From contig DATENM010000031.1 of NCBI GenBank assembly GCA_035275065.1, forward strand, positions 62,001 to 126,000: a stretch of 64,000 bases of DNA. Direction: 5' to 3'. The notes under the pieces are model-generated. The model searched no databases. It was not told the origin of the DNA and saw nothing but the letters and a program-made list of their open reading frames with translations. The DNA is from Blastocatellia bacterium (GTDB lineage Bacteria > Acidobacteriota > Blastocatellia > UBA7656). A program made the position numbers and the translations under genes. Positions within the stretch are counted from its first letter, which is position 1. Every line of letters starts with the position of its first letter. Below, piece by piece: positions 26,083 through 36,035 of the stretch.

Positions 26083-27081
26083 ATGAAGATCGTGTTCCGT
26101 CTCGCTTACGTCATGGCGTTGCTTGCCATTTTTGGCTTGTCCAGCAGCGCCTTTGCACAGGAAACGCAGTCGGCGCGTCACAAAGCGCCCGCCGAGGAGG
26201 TTGCGCCGGGCCAGGATCAAGACAACGTCGAGCTGCCCAAGGTCATTTACCGCTCGTTGGATAATCTCGGCACGGACGAAAATCGCAACGTCCATGGGCG
26301 GGTCGGGAGCCGCGGCAAATTCTCGACCCTGGCAGTGCCGCAAAACGGCATCCAGTTTCACGGCGGCCCGGTGATGCGCACCACCAAGAACGTCTATTAC
26401 ATCTGGTACGGCAACTGGAGCGGCAACAGCGCCGTGACCATCCTGACCGACCTGGCCAACAGCATCGGCGGCTCGCCGTACTTCAACATCAACACCACCT
26501 ACACGGATGGCGCCGGCACGGCGATCACCAATTCCGTCACCTATGCCGGCAGCACGACCGACAATTACTCGCGCGGCACGCGGTTGTCTGACACGGCGAT
26601 CCGCGGCGTTGTCAGCGACGCCATTACCAGCGGGCGCTTGCCGAAAGACACCAACGGCATTTATTTCGTGCTGACCTCGCAGGACGTGACGGCGACCTCT
26701 GGCTTCTGCTCGCGCTACTGCGGCTGGCACACAGCCGCGTCGATCAGCGGCAGCGACATCAAGTATTCCTTCGTCGGCAACGCGGCGCGCTGCCTGTCGT
26801 CGTGCGCGGCGCAAAGCACCGGCCCGAACGGCAATGCCGGAGCTGATGGCATGGCCTCGATCATCTCCCACGAGCTTGAAGAAGCCGTGACCGACCCCGA
26901 CCTCAACGCCTGGTATGATTCGAGCGGCGAGGAAAATGCCGACAAGTGCGCCTGGACGTTCGGCACTACGTCTACGGCGGGCAACGGCTCGAAGTACAAC
27001 ATGACGCTCGGCTCGCGCAACTATCTCATCCAGCAGAACTGGGTGAACGCCTCGGGCGGCTTCTGCGCCAAGTCGCACTAA
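26083..27081 (+). CDS. Secreted EXORDIUM/phosphate-induced protein 1 family protein
   Basis: The 332-residue protein has a signal peptide (ALLAIFGLSSSAFA) and a single large domain with VYYIWYGNWSGN, IYFVLTSQDV and FCSRYCGWH. These are hallmarks of the plant EXORDIUM/PHI-1 family. A segment ISHELEEAVTDPDLNAWYD looks like a zinc-protease-type HExxE but lacks a full HExxH. Six or more cysteines are spaced for disulfides. ATG 26083 is preferred over ATG 26080 because AAGGAG is at better spacing. Role unknown; growth or cell-wall contact is only a transfer from plants. A hairpin terminator follows. Confidence 0.85.
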   Translation: MKIVFRLAYVMALLAIFGLSSSAFAQETQSARHKAPAEEVAPGQDQDNVELPKVIYRSLDNLGTDENRNVHGRVGSRGKFSTLAVPQNGIQFHGGPVMRTTKNVYYIWYGNWSGNSAVTILTDLANSIGGSPYFNINTTYTDGAGTAITNSVTYAGSTTDNYSRGTRLSDTAIRGVVSDAITSGRLPKDTNGIYFVLTSQDVTATSGFCSRYCGWHTAASISGSDIKYSFVGNAARCLSSCAAQSTGPNGNAGADGMASIISHELEEAVTDPDLNAWYDSSGEENADKCAWTFGTTSTAGNGSKYNMTLGSRNYLIQQNWVNASGGFCAKSH

Positions 27082-27156
27082 GCCGGCCATCACGATGTGT
27101 GCAACCGCGTAGCGAACAAATTGCGGGGCCCGCCACAGCGCCCCGCGACCAGCATA

Positions 27157-27188
27157 AAAGCCACCGGCAAGCGCTTGCCGGTGGCTTT
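27157..27188. terminator. Perfect 32-base palindrome, bidirectional terminator
   Basis: A perfect palindrome (AAAGCCACCGGCAAGC with its inverse complement) directly followed by T-rich bases, between the convergent EXORDIUM-like and thioredoxin-fold genes. A smaller hairpin (7-bp stem, 27123-27146) precedes it. Confidence 0.85.
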
Positions 27189-27212
27189 GACTTTTTGTAG
27201 AGCGGAACTGGC

Positions 27213-28007
27213 TTACTGTTTGCCCGGCGCGGCGAGCATCTTGTCGAGCGCCGCCTTGAACTCGTCGTAAGTCTGCGCGCCAAGCAACACCTGCGAGACC
27301 CTGACGACCTGGCCGCCCGAATCGATCACGCCGATTAAGAAGGCCGGCGTGCCATCAATGCGCAAGCGTTCGGCAGAGGCGATGCTGCGCCGCACCGGGT
27401 TGCGGTATTTGTCCGTCGCCATGCACTCGTCGAAGCGCGCCGCGTCCAACCCGAGCGCGGCAGCGTGTTGTTTCAAGGCGTCGGGGCCGAGGGCATTCTG
27501 ATTGGCAAACAGCCGCTCGTGCATCTCCCAGAACTTGCCCTGGTCGCCGGCGCAGCGCGAGGCCATCGCCGCCGCCATCGCCTGCGGGTGCATCTGGAGC
27601 GGCAGGTCGCGGAAGTAGTAACGCGCCTTGCCGCTCTTGATGTATTCGCCTTCCAGGCGCGGGAAGACTTCGCGCGCGTACTCGCCGCAGAACGGGCACT
27701 GATAATCCGAATACTCGATGACGGCGACGCGCGCCGTCGGGTTGCCCTTAAACGGCTCGCCGCCGACCGGCATGATGATCTCCTGCGGCGGCGGCGCAGC
27801 CGCTTCCTGAAACGATTGCAGAATTTTTTTGATCTCTTGCAGCTCTTTGAGGATTTGCTGCTGACCGGCTTTCAGCTCGTCAATCTGTTGTTGTAGCGCC
27901 GCCTCTTTCGACTGCGGCTTGTCGTCGCGCTTCTGCGCCAGCCCCGGCGACAGGCAGACAACACTGACGACGGCCGCCCCTATAAGCGAGCGGATGATTT
28001 GATTCAT
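27213..28007 (-). CDS. Secreted DsbA-like thioredoxin-fold protein
   Basis: The 264-residue protein has a signal peptide (AAVVSVVCLSPGLAQ), a coiled-coil of about 45 residues (glutamate/lysine/leucine heptads) and a DsbA-type thioredoxin domain (about 95-260) with the CPFC active site. A cis-proline region (DGTPAFLIG) is intact. It probably acts as an envelope thiol oxidase or isomerase. ATG 28007 (or GTG 28010) has AAGGGA upstream. Its gene lies downstream of the histidine kinase. Confidence 0.9.
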   Translation of the reverse strand: MNQIIRSLIGAAVVSVVCLSPGLAQKRDDKPQSKEAALQQQIDELKAGQQQILKELQEIKKILQSFQEAAAPPPQEIIMPVGGEPFKGNPTARVAVIEYSDYQCPFCGEYAREVFPRLEGEYIKSGKARYYFRDLPLQMHPQAMAAAMASRCAGDQGKFWEMHERLFANQNALGPDALKQHAAALGLDAARFDECMATDKYRNPVRRSIASAERLRIDGTPAFLIGVIDSGGQVVRVSQVLLGAQTYDEFKAALDKMLAAPGKQ

Positions 28008-28043
28008 CACGGATTCCCTTTCTCGATTTTCATTGACCGTAGT

Positions 28044-29183
<1,140 letters not shown>

Positions 29184-29269
29184 GCTCACCGCCGGCCATC
29201 AAAATTCAGGAGAGTCATTAAGAATCTAACTCGGCGGCGCGGCTTTGACAATCTTCAGACATCGGCGGA

Positions 29270-32200
29270 TCAATCCGCCGTCGCTTCGGCCATCTCTGAC
29301 GCGCCGACCGAAAAGTAAGCCGCATCGGGATGGTGAAAGACGAGCGCCGACACCGAGGCTTCCGGCTCCATCATGAAACCTTCCGTCAGCTGAACGCCGA
29401 TCTCTTCGGGCCGGAGCAGGCGGAACAATCCGGCTTGCTGCTCAAGGTCGGGGCACGCCGGGTAGCCGAACGAATAGCGCTTGCCGCGATAGCGCGCTTG
29501 AAACAGCGACCGCCGCGATAGATCGTCCGCGTCGGCAAAGCCCCACAGCGCCCGCAACCGCGCGTGAATCCATTCTGCCGCCGCTTCCGCGGTCTCAAGC
29601 GCGAGCGCCTGCAACGCATAAGAGCGCAGGTATTCGCCCTGCTGTTTCGCCGCTTCGGCCAGCTCGCGGATGCCTTCGCCGGCGGTCGTCACAAACATGG
29701 CGATGTGATCGCGCTCAGCCACACGCCCCTCGCCGTCGCGCCGTGGCGGCAACACGTAATCGCTCAAAGCCAGCCCGTCGGGCTTGCGCTGCCGTGGGAA
29801 GGTGAAGCTCTCAACAGGCTCGCTCGCGCCGCGCCCGGCAAACAGGTGCAGGCGATTGCCGTCGCTTTCAGCCTCGAAGAATTGCCACAGCACGCGCACC
29901 TGCATCGCGCCGCGCCGGCACTCTTCTTTGACGCGCTCGATCTTCTCTTCCAGCTCGACGGCCTTGCGGTCGCCGGCAGCGATCAATTCGGTGAAGCGCC
30001 CGCGCAGGCCGAGATGCCGCCCGTAAAGCATCTGCGGGTTGATATAGCTCCAGACCTCGTCAAGGTCCGTGACCTTGATGGTGTGGCGGTCGAGGTCGGG
30101 CACCGCGGGAATTGGCACGTCGAGCGACACGCGCGAGCTGCGCTGTTCGCTCTCGTCAAAGATGACCGGCGGGGGCGCGGGCCGCGCGCCAAAATCCTGC
30201 TCGATCAATTCGGCTTCGAGCCGCAGGCGCTCGTCGGCGCTCATCAGGCGGTTGAGCGTGTCCAGTCCGTTCATCGCGTCGCTGCAATAGACCACCGTGT
30301 TGCTGTAAGCCGGCGCGATCTTGGTGCGCGTGAAGCGATTCGACAGCGCCGCGCCGCCGACGAGCAGCGGCACCTGCACGCCCGCGTTCTTCAAATCTTC
30401 CGCCGTCAGGACCATCTGCTGCGCCGATTTCACCAGCAGGCCCGACAGGCCGATCACGTCAGGCCGGTGCTCGCGCGCCGCCTGAATCAAAATCTCTGAC
30501 GGAATCTTGATGCCGAGGTTGATCACCTCGTAGCCGTTGTTCGACAGGATGATGTCAACCAGGTTCTTGCCGATGTCATGCACATCACCCTTGACGGTCG
30601 CCAGCACAATGCGCCCGCGGATCGAGTCGGCGCGCTTCTCCATGAACTGCTCAAGGTGCGACACAGCGGCCTTCATCGCTTCGGCGGATTGCAGCACTTC
30701 GGCGACGATCAGCTCGTTGTTATTGAACAGCCGCCCGACCTCTTCCATGCCGCGCATCAATGGGCCGTTGATGATGTCGAGCGGCGCGGCCTGCTTGAGC
30801 TTCAAATCGAGATCGGCGATCAGCCCTTCTTTGGTGCCTTCGATGATGTAATTCGCCAGCCGCTCGTCTAAGGGCAAATCGCTCGCCACCTTCTTGGTGC
30901 GTGATGTCTGCGAGCGGAAGTGCGCCGCAAACGCCGCAATCGGGTCGCCGCCGCGATTCCATAACAAGTCTTCGGACAGGCGGCGCTCCGCTTCGGGAAT
31001 CGAGGCGTAGCGTTCGAGCTTCTCGGAATTGACGATGGCCAGATCGAGCCCGGCCTTGGTGCAGTGATAGAGGAAGACCGAGTTCAAAACTTCGCGGCCC
31101 GCGTCTGGAAGCCCGAACGAAACATTGCTGATGCCCAGCACGGTCTTGACGTGCGGAATCGCTTCCTTGATGAGGCGCACCGCTTCGATGGTCTCGACGG
31201 CGCTGCCGACGTAGTTCTGATCGCCGGTGGCGCATGGAAAGACCAGCGGATCGATGATGATGTCTTCGGGCCGGATGCCGTAGTCTTCGGTGAGCAACTT
31301 CACAGAGCGTTCAGCGACCGCCAGCTTGCGCTCGCGGGTGACGGCCTGCGCCTGCTCCTTGTCTTCGTCAATGCAGCCGACGATCAGCGCCGCGCCGTAC
31401 TTGCGCGCCAAGGGCGTAACGCGCTCGAATTTCTCCAGCCCGTCTTCGAGGTTGATCGAGTTGATGATCGACTTGCCCTGGCAATACGTCAGCGCCCGCT
31501 CGATGGCCACGGCGTCGGTCGTATCGATCATGATCGGCACTTTGATCAAGCGGTTCAGGCGGTCATAGAAGCGGTCAATGTCGTATAGCTCGTCGCGGTC
31601 GGCATTCTGCAAATTGACGTCAATGATCTGCGCGCCGCCTTTGACCTGCTGCCGCCCGACCTCGGCGGCCTCTTCGTATTTCTCTTCGGTGATCAGCCGC
31701 TTGAATTTGCGCGAGCCGACTTCATTGGTGCGCTCGCCGACGATGAGCGGGCGCTGGTCGTCGCTCGCTTCGACAAAGTCTATGCCTGAAAAGAGCGTGC
31801 GATGATGCGGCTGCCAGGCGCGCGGGCGCTTGCCCTCGACCATCTGCGCAAGCGCCCGGATGTGCGCCGCAGTCGTGCCGCAACAGCCGCCGACCAGATT
31901 GAGCCAGCCGTGATCGATGAACCGTTCGATGGTCGCCGCAAAAGTTTCGGGCGTTTCGCGGTACTGGCCGGTTTCGGGGTCGGGCAAGCCGGCGTTCGGC
32001 ACACACGACACGCGCGTTTGCGCAATCGCCGCGACGCTGCGAACGTGGTCGGTCATCAGTTCAGGGCCAGTCGCGCAATTCAAGCCAATCGATAGCAAGT
32101 CGGCATGCGCCAGCGACACCGCTAAGGCTTCGGCGGTCTGCCCCGCGAGCATAGTTCCCATCACTTCAATCGTGCCCGATACCATCACCGGCAGGCGGAC

Positions 32201-32758
32201 GCCAAGCTCGTCAAACACTTTCCAGATGCCGATGAGCGCGGCTTTCGTGGTGCGCGTGTCAAGCTGCGTTTCGACTAACAAGATGTCTGCGCCGCCCGTG
32301 ACCAGTCCGGTGGCTTCCGCGTGAAAGGCGTTGATTAGCTCGTCGAAGGTGACGCCGCCGGTAACCGAGATCGATTTCGTCGTCGGCCCGATGGAGCCGG
32401 CGACAAAGCGCGGGCGATTCGTGGTCGAATACTCGGCGGCGGCCTGTCGCGCCAGCCGCGCGGCAGTTTCGTTCTGCTGGACGGCCAAATCCTGCAAGCC
32501 GTATTCGGCGAGAACGATGGGCGTGCCGCCGAAGGTGTTGGTCTCGATGATGTCGGCGCCGGCTTCGAGATAACCGCGATGGATGTCCAGCACGACATCG
32601 GGCCGCGTGAAGACGAGGTTCTCGTTGCAGCCCTCAAGCTGCGCGCCGCCGAAATCTTCGGCGGTCAACTGATGCGCTTGAATCGCCGTGCCGGTCGCGC
32701 CATCCAGCACAAGGATGCGCTCGGCCAGCAACTCTTCGAGTAGTTTTGTACGTTCCAT
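29270..32758 (-). CDS. metH: Cobalamin-dependent methionine synthase
   Basis: MetH transfers a methyl group from 5-methyltetrahydrofolate to homocysteine via methylcobalamin. The 1162-residue protein has all four modules. These are a homocysteine methyltransferase domain (about 1-300, zinc cysteines in GLNCATGP and VGGCCGTT), a pterin-binding domain (about 320-590) and a cap/B12-binding domain (about 640-870, DVHDIGKN near 722). The fourth is an AdoMet-activation domain (about 900-1160, including YSFGYPACPD). Length is close to the usual 1200. The start at 32758 lacks a Shine-Dalgarno sequence: the leader is the arm of an inverted-repeat element. Upstream genes on the strand encode two YbjN-like proteins and the bifunctional HMT/MTHFR; long-range cotranscription from the SAM-II leader is possible but unproven. 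Confidence 0.96.
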   Translation of the reverse strand: MERTKLLEELLAERILVLDGATGTAIQAHQLTAEDFGGAQLEGCNENLVFTRPDVVLDIHRGYLEAGADIIETNTFGGTPIVLAEYGLQDLAVQQNETAARLARQAAAEYSTTNRPRFVAGSIGPTTKSISVTGGVTFDELINAFHAEATGLVTGGADILLVETQLDTRTTKAALIGIWKVFDELGVRLPVMVSGTIEVMGTMLAGQTAEALAVSLAHADLLSIGLNCATGPELMTDHVRSVAAIAQTRVSCVPNAGLPDPETGQYRETPETFAATIERFIDHGWLNLVGGCCGTTAAHIRALAQMVEGKRPRAWQPHHRTLFSGIDFVEASDDQRPLIVGERTNEVGSRKFKRLITEEKYEEAAEVGRQQVKGGAQIIDVNLQNADRDELYDIDRFYDRLNRLIKVPIMIDTTDAVAIERALTYCQGKSIINSINLEDGLEKFERVTPLARKYGAALIVGCIDEDKEQAQAVTRERKLAVAERSVKLLTEDYGIRPEDIIIDPLVFPCATGDQNYVGSAVETIEAVRLIKEAIPHVKTVLGISNVSFGLPDAGREVLNSVFLYHCTKAGLDLAIVNSEKLERYASIPEAERRLSEDLLWNRGGDPIAAFAAHFRSQTSRTKKVASDLPLDERLANYIIEGTKEGLIADLDLKLKQAAPLDIINGPLMRGMEEVGRLFNNNELIVAEVLQSAEAMKAAVSHLEQFMEKRADSIRGRIVLATVKGDVHDIGKNLVDIILSNNGYEVINLGIKIPSEILIQAAREHRPDVIGLSGLLVKSAQQMVLTAEDLKNAGVQVPLLVGGAALSNRFTRTKIAPAYSNTVVYCSDAMNGLDTLNRLMSADERLRLEAELIEQDFGARPAPPPVIFDESEQRSSRVSLDVPIPAVPDLDRHTIKVTDLDEVWSYINPQMLYGRHLGLRGRFTELIAAGDRKAVELEEKIERVKEECRRGAMQVRVLWQFFEAESDGNRLHLFAGRGASEPVESFTFPRQRKPDGLALSDYVLPPRRDGEGRVAERDHIAMFVTTAGEGIRELAEAAKQQGEYLRSYALQALALETAEAAAEWIHARLRALWGFADADDLSRRSLFQARYRGKRYSFGYPACPDLEQQAGLFRLLRPEEIGVQLTEGFMMEPEASVSALVFHHPDAAYFSVGASEMAEATAD

Positions 32759-32763
32759 ATTCA

Positions 32764-32868
32764 GTAAGCAGGAAGCAGGAAGCAGGAAGCAGGAAGCAGT
32801 CGGAAGAAAGAGTGTGGGATCAGTCTCTCATTCCTGACTGCCTCCTGCCTCCTGCTTCCTGCCTACTG
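32764..32868. repeat. Heptamer-arm inverted repeat (family E)
   Basis: Arms (32764-32799 and 32832-32868) are repeats of GGAAGCA and its inverse. The TAG of the upstream gene is in the right arm, and the metH start lies 5 bases from the left arm. Confidence 0.85.
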
Positions 32869-33465
32869 GTTCGGCGGTTTTTCTTCCGCCGCTTTCTTCA
32901 CGTCGGTCGTCCGCTCTTCCCTGCCCACCGGCAGGCCGAGCCGTTGGCGAATCTCGCCGCGCCGCTCGCGCGTTACCGCTGACATAGTCAGGTAAATCGT
33001 GTCGAATTCGGCGGCGGTCAACGGCGTCACGCTGCTCAGCAGGTACTTGTAGCCGATGTCGTTATCGCTATCGACAAAGAAGCTGCCCAGCGTGATGGCG
33101 TCGTTGGTCGAAAGCAGGTATTGGAAGACCTCTTCCTTGTTGGTCACATTTTTGACGTTGCCGAAGTTGTAGACGTAGAAGCCGACCAGATTCTTGCGGC
33201 GGTCGTTGGTGATGACGATGGTGGTCTTGCCGCCTTTCGGGTCGTTGTAATTCGACACCACCATGTCCGCCGTGCTCTTGGCCGGATCAATGCTCGCGCC
33301 GAGTTTTTGCAGATAGAGCTTCGTCTTCTCGGCAAAGGTCAGCTTCGGCGCCGGCGGCTTCGGCTTGGGCGGCTGAGCCTGCGCCGGGTCGGTCTGCGCG
33401 CACACCGCGCCGGTGATGAACATGACAACGACGGGAACGGTTAGAATCAGTTTTCTCATAAGCAT
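32863..33465 (-). CDS. Secreted YbjN-like protein 1
   Basis: The 200-residue product has a signal peptide (TVPVVVMFITGAVCAQ), a Pro/Lys linker and a domain with FYVYNFGNVKNVTNKEEVFQYLL and FFVDSDNDIGYKYLL. That segment resembles the YbjN / type III chaperone-like fold. The C-terminus has a charged extension. It is a paralogue of the neighbour at 33479. The GAGGA before ATG 33465 supports this start. Function unknown. Confidence 0.7.
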   Translation of the reverse strand: MLMRKLILTVPVVVMFITGAVCAQTDPAQAQPPKPKPPAPKLTFAEKTKLYLQKLGASIDPAKSTADMVVSNYNDPKGGKTTIVITNDRRKNLVGFYVYNFGNVKNVTNKEEVFQYLLSTNDAITLGSFFVDSDNDIGYKYLLSSVTPLTAAEFDTIYLTMSAVTRERRGEIRQRLGLPVGREERTTDVKKAAEEKPPNQ

Positions 33466-33478
33466 CCGGTCCTCAGGC

Positions 33479-34012
33479 TCACGGTTTCTTCAACGGGTCT
33501 TTGTCCGTCTGCTCATTGCGCATAAAGCCATCGAGCGTCGGCACGTATTCGTCGGTGATGCGCAACAGTTCGATGACGGATGAGCGGAAGGTTTCATAGC
33601 CGACGCCGTCTTCGGTCGAAAACGTAAAGCGCGCGCCGATGTCGCCCTGGTTGTCAACGAAGAAGGTCGCAAAGGCGCGATGATTGGCTTCCAGCAATCG
33701 CTGAAACAACTTCTCGCGGTCGGCAACGCGCGCCAGATTGAAATAACGCCCTTTGAATTTCGGGTACGCCGTCAGCACCAGTGTCTGATCGGCGCGCCGC
33801 TCGACGTAGAGATCAATGCGGTCGGCGTTCTGGTTATCGGTGCTGGGCACGACCAGCGTGTCGGCGCTGCGCGGGTGCGGCACCGATTGCATCTCCATCT
33901 TGTCGAGATAGACCTTGACCGTCTGTATGCTGATGCCCTTCTGCTGCGGCGTCGCAAAGGCGAGCCCCAGCAGCGCCGCGGCCAGTATCAGCATGGCTAT
34001 AGATCGTTTCAT
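33479..34012 (-). CDS. Secreted YbjN-like protein 2
   Basis: The 177-residue product has a signal peptide (ILAAALLGLAFATPQ) and shares with its neighbour the blocks FNLARVADREKLFQRLLEAN and FFVDNQGDIGARFTF. The two are likely a duplicated pair. It begins 75 bases after the HMT/MTHFR stop and 13 bases separate it from its paralogue, so it sits in the same apparent transcript. ATG 34012 is chosen because the signal peptide begins there. Confidence 0.7.
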   Translation of the reverse strand: MKRSIAMLILAAALLGLAFATPQQKGISIQTVKVYLDKMEMQSVPHPRSADTLVVPSTDNQNADRIDLYVERRADQTLVLTAYPKFKGRYFNLARVADREKLFQRLLEANHRAFATFFVDNQGDIGARFTFSTEDGVGYETFRSSVIELLRITDEYVPTLDGFMRNEQTDKDPLKKP

Positions 34013-34086
34013 TATCAAATATCTCCGCAATCGTCACCGGTTTCTTGCTGAGGGTATTTTACCGCCAAACGGAAACCGGAAACCAA

Positions 34087-35916
34087 TCAGAGCACGCTGA
34101 AGACGTCGAGCGCATACTGCACCCTGCCGAACGGCGCGCTGACCTGTACGCCCTGCACCAGGTGGCGCACTTCCATCAAAGTTTCGCGGGCGATGGCCAA
34201 TCCTTCTTCGCGCGCCGCGTCCTTGTCGGTGACCCGCTGCATCCGTTTCAAGATCGCTGGCGGCACGACGACGCCGGGCACTTCGTTGGCCAGGAACTCG
34301 GCGTTGCGATAACTGACCAGCGGCCAGATGCCGGCGATCACAGGGATGCGGTAAGGCGCGATGCGCTTCAAAAAGTTTTTTAACTGCTCGACATCAAACG
34401 TCGGCTGCGTGATCGCGAACTCGGCGCCGGCCTCGACCTTCCACTGGAAACGGCGCAACTCGTATTCGAGATCGACGGCGCACGGGTTGACGCCGACGCC
34501 GACATAAAACGAGGTCGGGCCGCCGATGGGATTGCCGCCAATGTCCAGGCCGTGATTCAAGCGGTTGACCATGTTGACCAGGCCGATGGAATCGATGTCG
34601 AAGACGGCGGTGGCTTCCGGGTATGGCCCCATCTTCGGCGGGTCGCCGGTGATGATTAAAAAGTTGCGCAGGCCGAGACCGGCAGCGCCCAGCAGGTCGC
34701 TCGTCATGCCGAGCAGGTTGCGGTCCCGGCAACAGTAATGCACCACACATTCGATGCCGACCTGCTGTTCGATGATCGTCGAAACCGCCAGCGCCCCCAT
34801 GCGCGACTGCGCGCGCGGCCCGTCCGGCACGTTGACCGCATCAACCCCCGCCTCTTTCAGCAAGCGCACACTTTCTAACATTTTCGAGGGGTCGCAGCCT
34901 TTCGGCGGCACGATCTCGACCGAAGTGACGAACTGGCCTTCGCAGATTTTCTTAGCGAAAGCGGACTTCTCGGCGCGCGGCGTCACCTGAACGCGAGGCG
35001 CGGACTCTTCGATGACATAGCCGCTCGCCGCCGGGCGGCCGGGGCGGAGCGCCGCGACGGCGTTGGCAATCTCTTTGATGTGCCGGGGCGTCGTGCCGCA
35101 GCAGCCGCCGACGAACTTGGCGCCGGCCTGAATCAAGCGCTTGGCGTACTTGGCCATGTAATCGGGCGACGCCATGTAGAACAGCCGCCCGTCCACCTGT
35201 CGCGGCAAGCCGCCGTTGGGCTGCGCCGAGAGCTTGCGCCGGGTCACTTCGCGCATCTTTTCGATGGCCGGCAGCATCGTCGCCGGGCCGACGGAACAGT
35301 TCAGGCCGATGACGTCAGCGCCCCACTCGTCCAGCCGCCGTGTGAAGATTTCCGGCGACGTGCCGTAGCTCGTGTTGCCATCATTCTGGATGGTGATCTG
35401 CGCAACCAGCGGCAGGTCTGTGAGCGAGCGCACGGCGAGTATCGCTTGATGAATCTCGGCGATGTCCGAGAAGGTTTCCAGCACCAGCAGGTCAACGCCG
35501 CCTTCGACGAGCGCCTGCGCCTGCTCGCGAAAGATGGCCTGCGCTTCTTCGGTCGACGTGGGGCCGTAAGGCTCGATGCGGATGCCGAGCGGCCCGAGGG
35601 CGCCGGCAACGAAGGCGCGGTCGCCGGCGGCTTCGCGGGCGATGCGCACGGCAGCCGCGTTGATGTCGGCCATCTTGTCTTGCAGGCCGTAGCCGGTCAG
35701 CTTGATGCGGTTCGCGCCGTAGGTGTTGGTCTCGATGATGTCAGCGCCGGCCTTCACGTATTCGCGCAGGAGGCCAAGAACGAGGTCGGCGTTCGTCAGG
35801 TTCAGCTCATCATAACAGCGGTTGATATAGACGCCGCGCGCATAGAGCATCGTCCCCATCGCGCCGTCGAAGACGTAGACACGGTCATCGGTGACTGCGT
35901 TGCGAAAATCTTTCAT
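34087..35916 (-). CDS. Bifunctional homocysteine S-methyltransferase / methylenetetrahydrofolate reductase
   Basis: The 609-residue protein fuses a homocysteine methyltransferase (about 1-300) to a methylenetetrahydrofolate reductase (about 320-609), as in YitJ of Bacillus. The zinc cysteines appear in GLNCSVG and FVGGCCGTT. The reductase half has ITGDPPK, FYVGVGVNP and EFAITQPTFD. It would make 5-methyl-THF for MetH and may itself methylate homocysteine. A SAM-II riboswitch precedes it, matching its role. No Shine-Dalgarno is seen; a terminator hairpin sits immediately upstream of the ATG. Which methyl donor the N-terminal domain uses is unknown. Confidence 0.94.
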   Translation of the reverse strand: MKDFRNAVTDDRVYVFDGAMGTMLYARGVYINRCYDELNLTNADLVLGLLREYVKAGADIIETNTYGANRIKLTGYGLQDKMADINAAAVRIAREAAGDRAFVAGALGPLGIRIEPYGPTSTEEAQAIFREQAQALVEGGVDLLVLETFSDIAEIHQAILAVRSLTDLPLVAQITIQNDGNTSYGTSPEIFTRRLDEWGADVIGLNCSVGPATMLPAIEKMREVTRRKLSAQPNGGLPRQVDGRLFYMASPDYMAKYAKRLIQAGAKFVGGCCGTTPRHIKEIANAVAALRPGRPAASGYVIEESAPRVQVTPRAEKSAFAKKICEGQFVTSVEIVPPKGCDPSKMLESVRLLKEAGVDAVNVPDGPRAQSRMGALAVSTIIEQQVGIECVVHYCCRDRNLLGMTSDLLGAAGLGLRNFLIITGDPPKMGPYPEATAVFDIDSIGLVNMVNRLNHGLDIGGNPIGGPTSFYVGVGVNPCAVDLEYELRRFQWKVEAGAEFAITQPTFDVEQLKNFLKRIAPYRIPVIAGIWPLVSYRNAEFLANEVPGVVVPPAILKRMQRVTDKDAAREEGLAIARETLMEVRHLVQGVQVSAPFGRVQYALDVFSVL

Positions 35917-35920
35917 AAAG

Positions 35921-35955
35921 CAAAATCAAAAGCCCCGCGCTAAACTGCGCGGGGC
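35921..35955 (-). terminator. Terminator-like hairpin in the SAM-II leader
   Basis: On the minus strand a 9-base-pair GC stem (GCCCCGCGC with GCGCGGGGC, 6-base loop) is followed by TTTTGATTTTG, then the ATG. The 3' arm could alternatively pair with AGCCC of the riboswitch pseudoknot strand. That would make an on/off attenuator; this is inference. Confidence 0.75.
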
Positions 35956-35960
35956 CGAAT

Positions 35961-36014
35961 CCGGGCTGTTTAGCAGTCTTTTTACGTGGAGCAAGTTGCC
36001 TGAAATCGCCACGT
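35961..36014 (-). promoter_or_regulatory. SAM-II riboswitch aptamer
   Basis: Read on the minus strand, a 6-bp stem (ACGTGG with CCACGT) closes a 19-base loop that carries GATTT and TTGC. The stem is followed by an A-rich tract and GCTAAA. These match, in order and spacing, the SAM-II (metA/metX) aptamer that I recall: the known aptamer has the same 19-base loop, conserved GAUUU and GCUAAA. A possible pseudoknot pairs loop CAGGC with tail GCCCG (4 of 5 pairs). It lies just after a predicted transcription start and before a methionine-cycle gene. SAM-II is best known from Alphaproteobacteria. Confidence 0.8.
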
Positions 36015-36017
36015 TAA

Positions 36018-36035
36018 ATTGTCAACGTTGACAAT
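36018..36035. promoter_or_regulatory. 18-bp perfect palindrome at the transcription start
   Basis: ATTGTCAACGTTGACAAT is a perfect palindrome overlapping the end of the -10 box and the predicted start site. A repressor binding here would block initiation. The TTGTCAAC half-site resembles sites of GntR-like regulators, but the binding protein is unknown. Confidence 0.6.

Noticed and set aside
32759..32862. A second riboswitch before metH
   Set aside because: The leader is almost entirely the family E repeat; no SAM or cobalamin aptamer motifs are visible.
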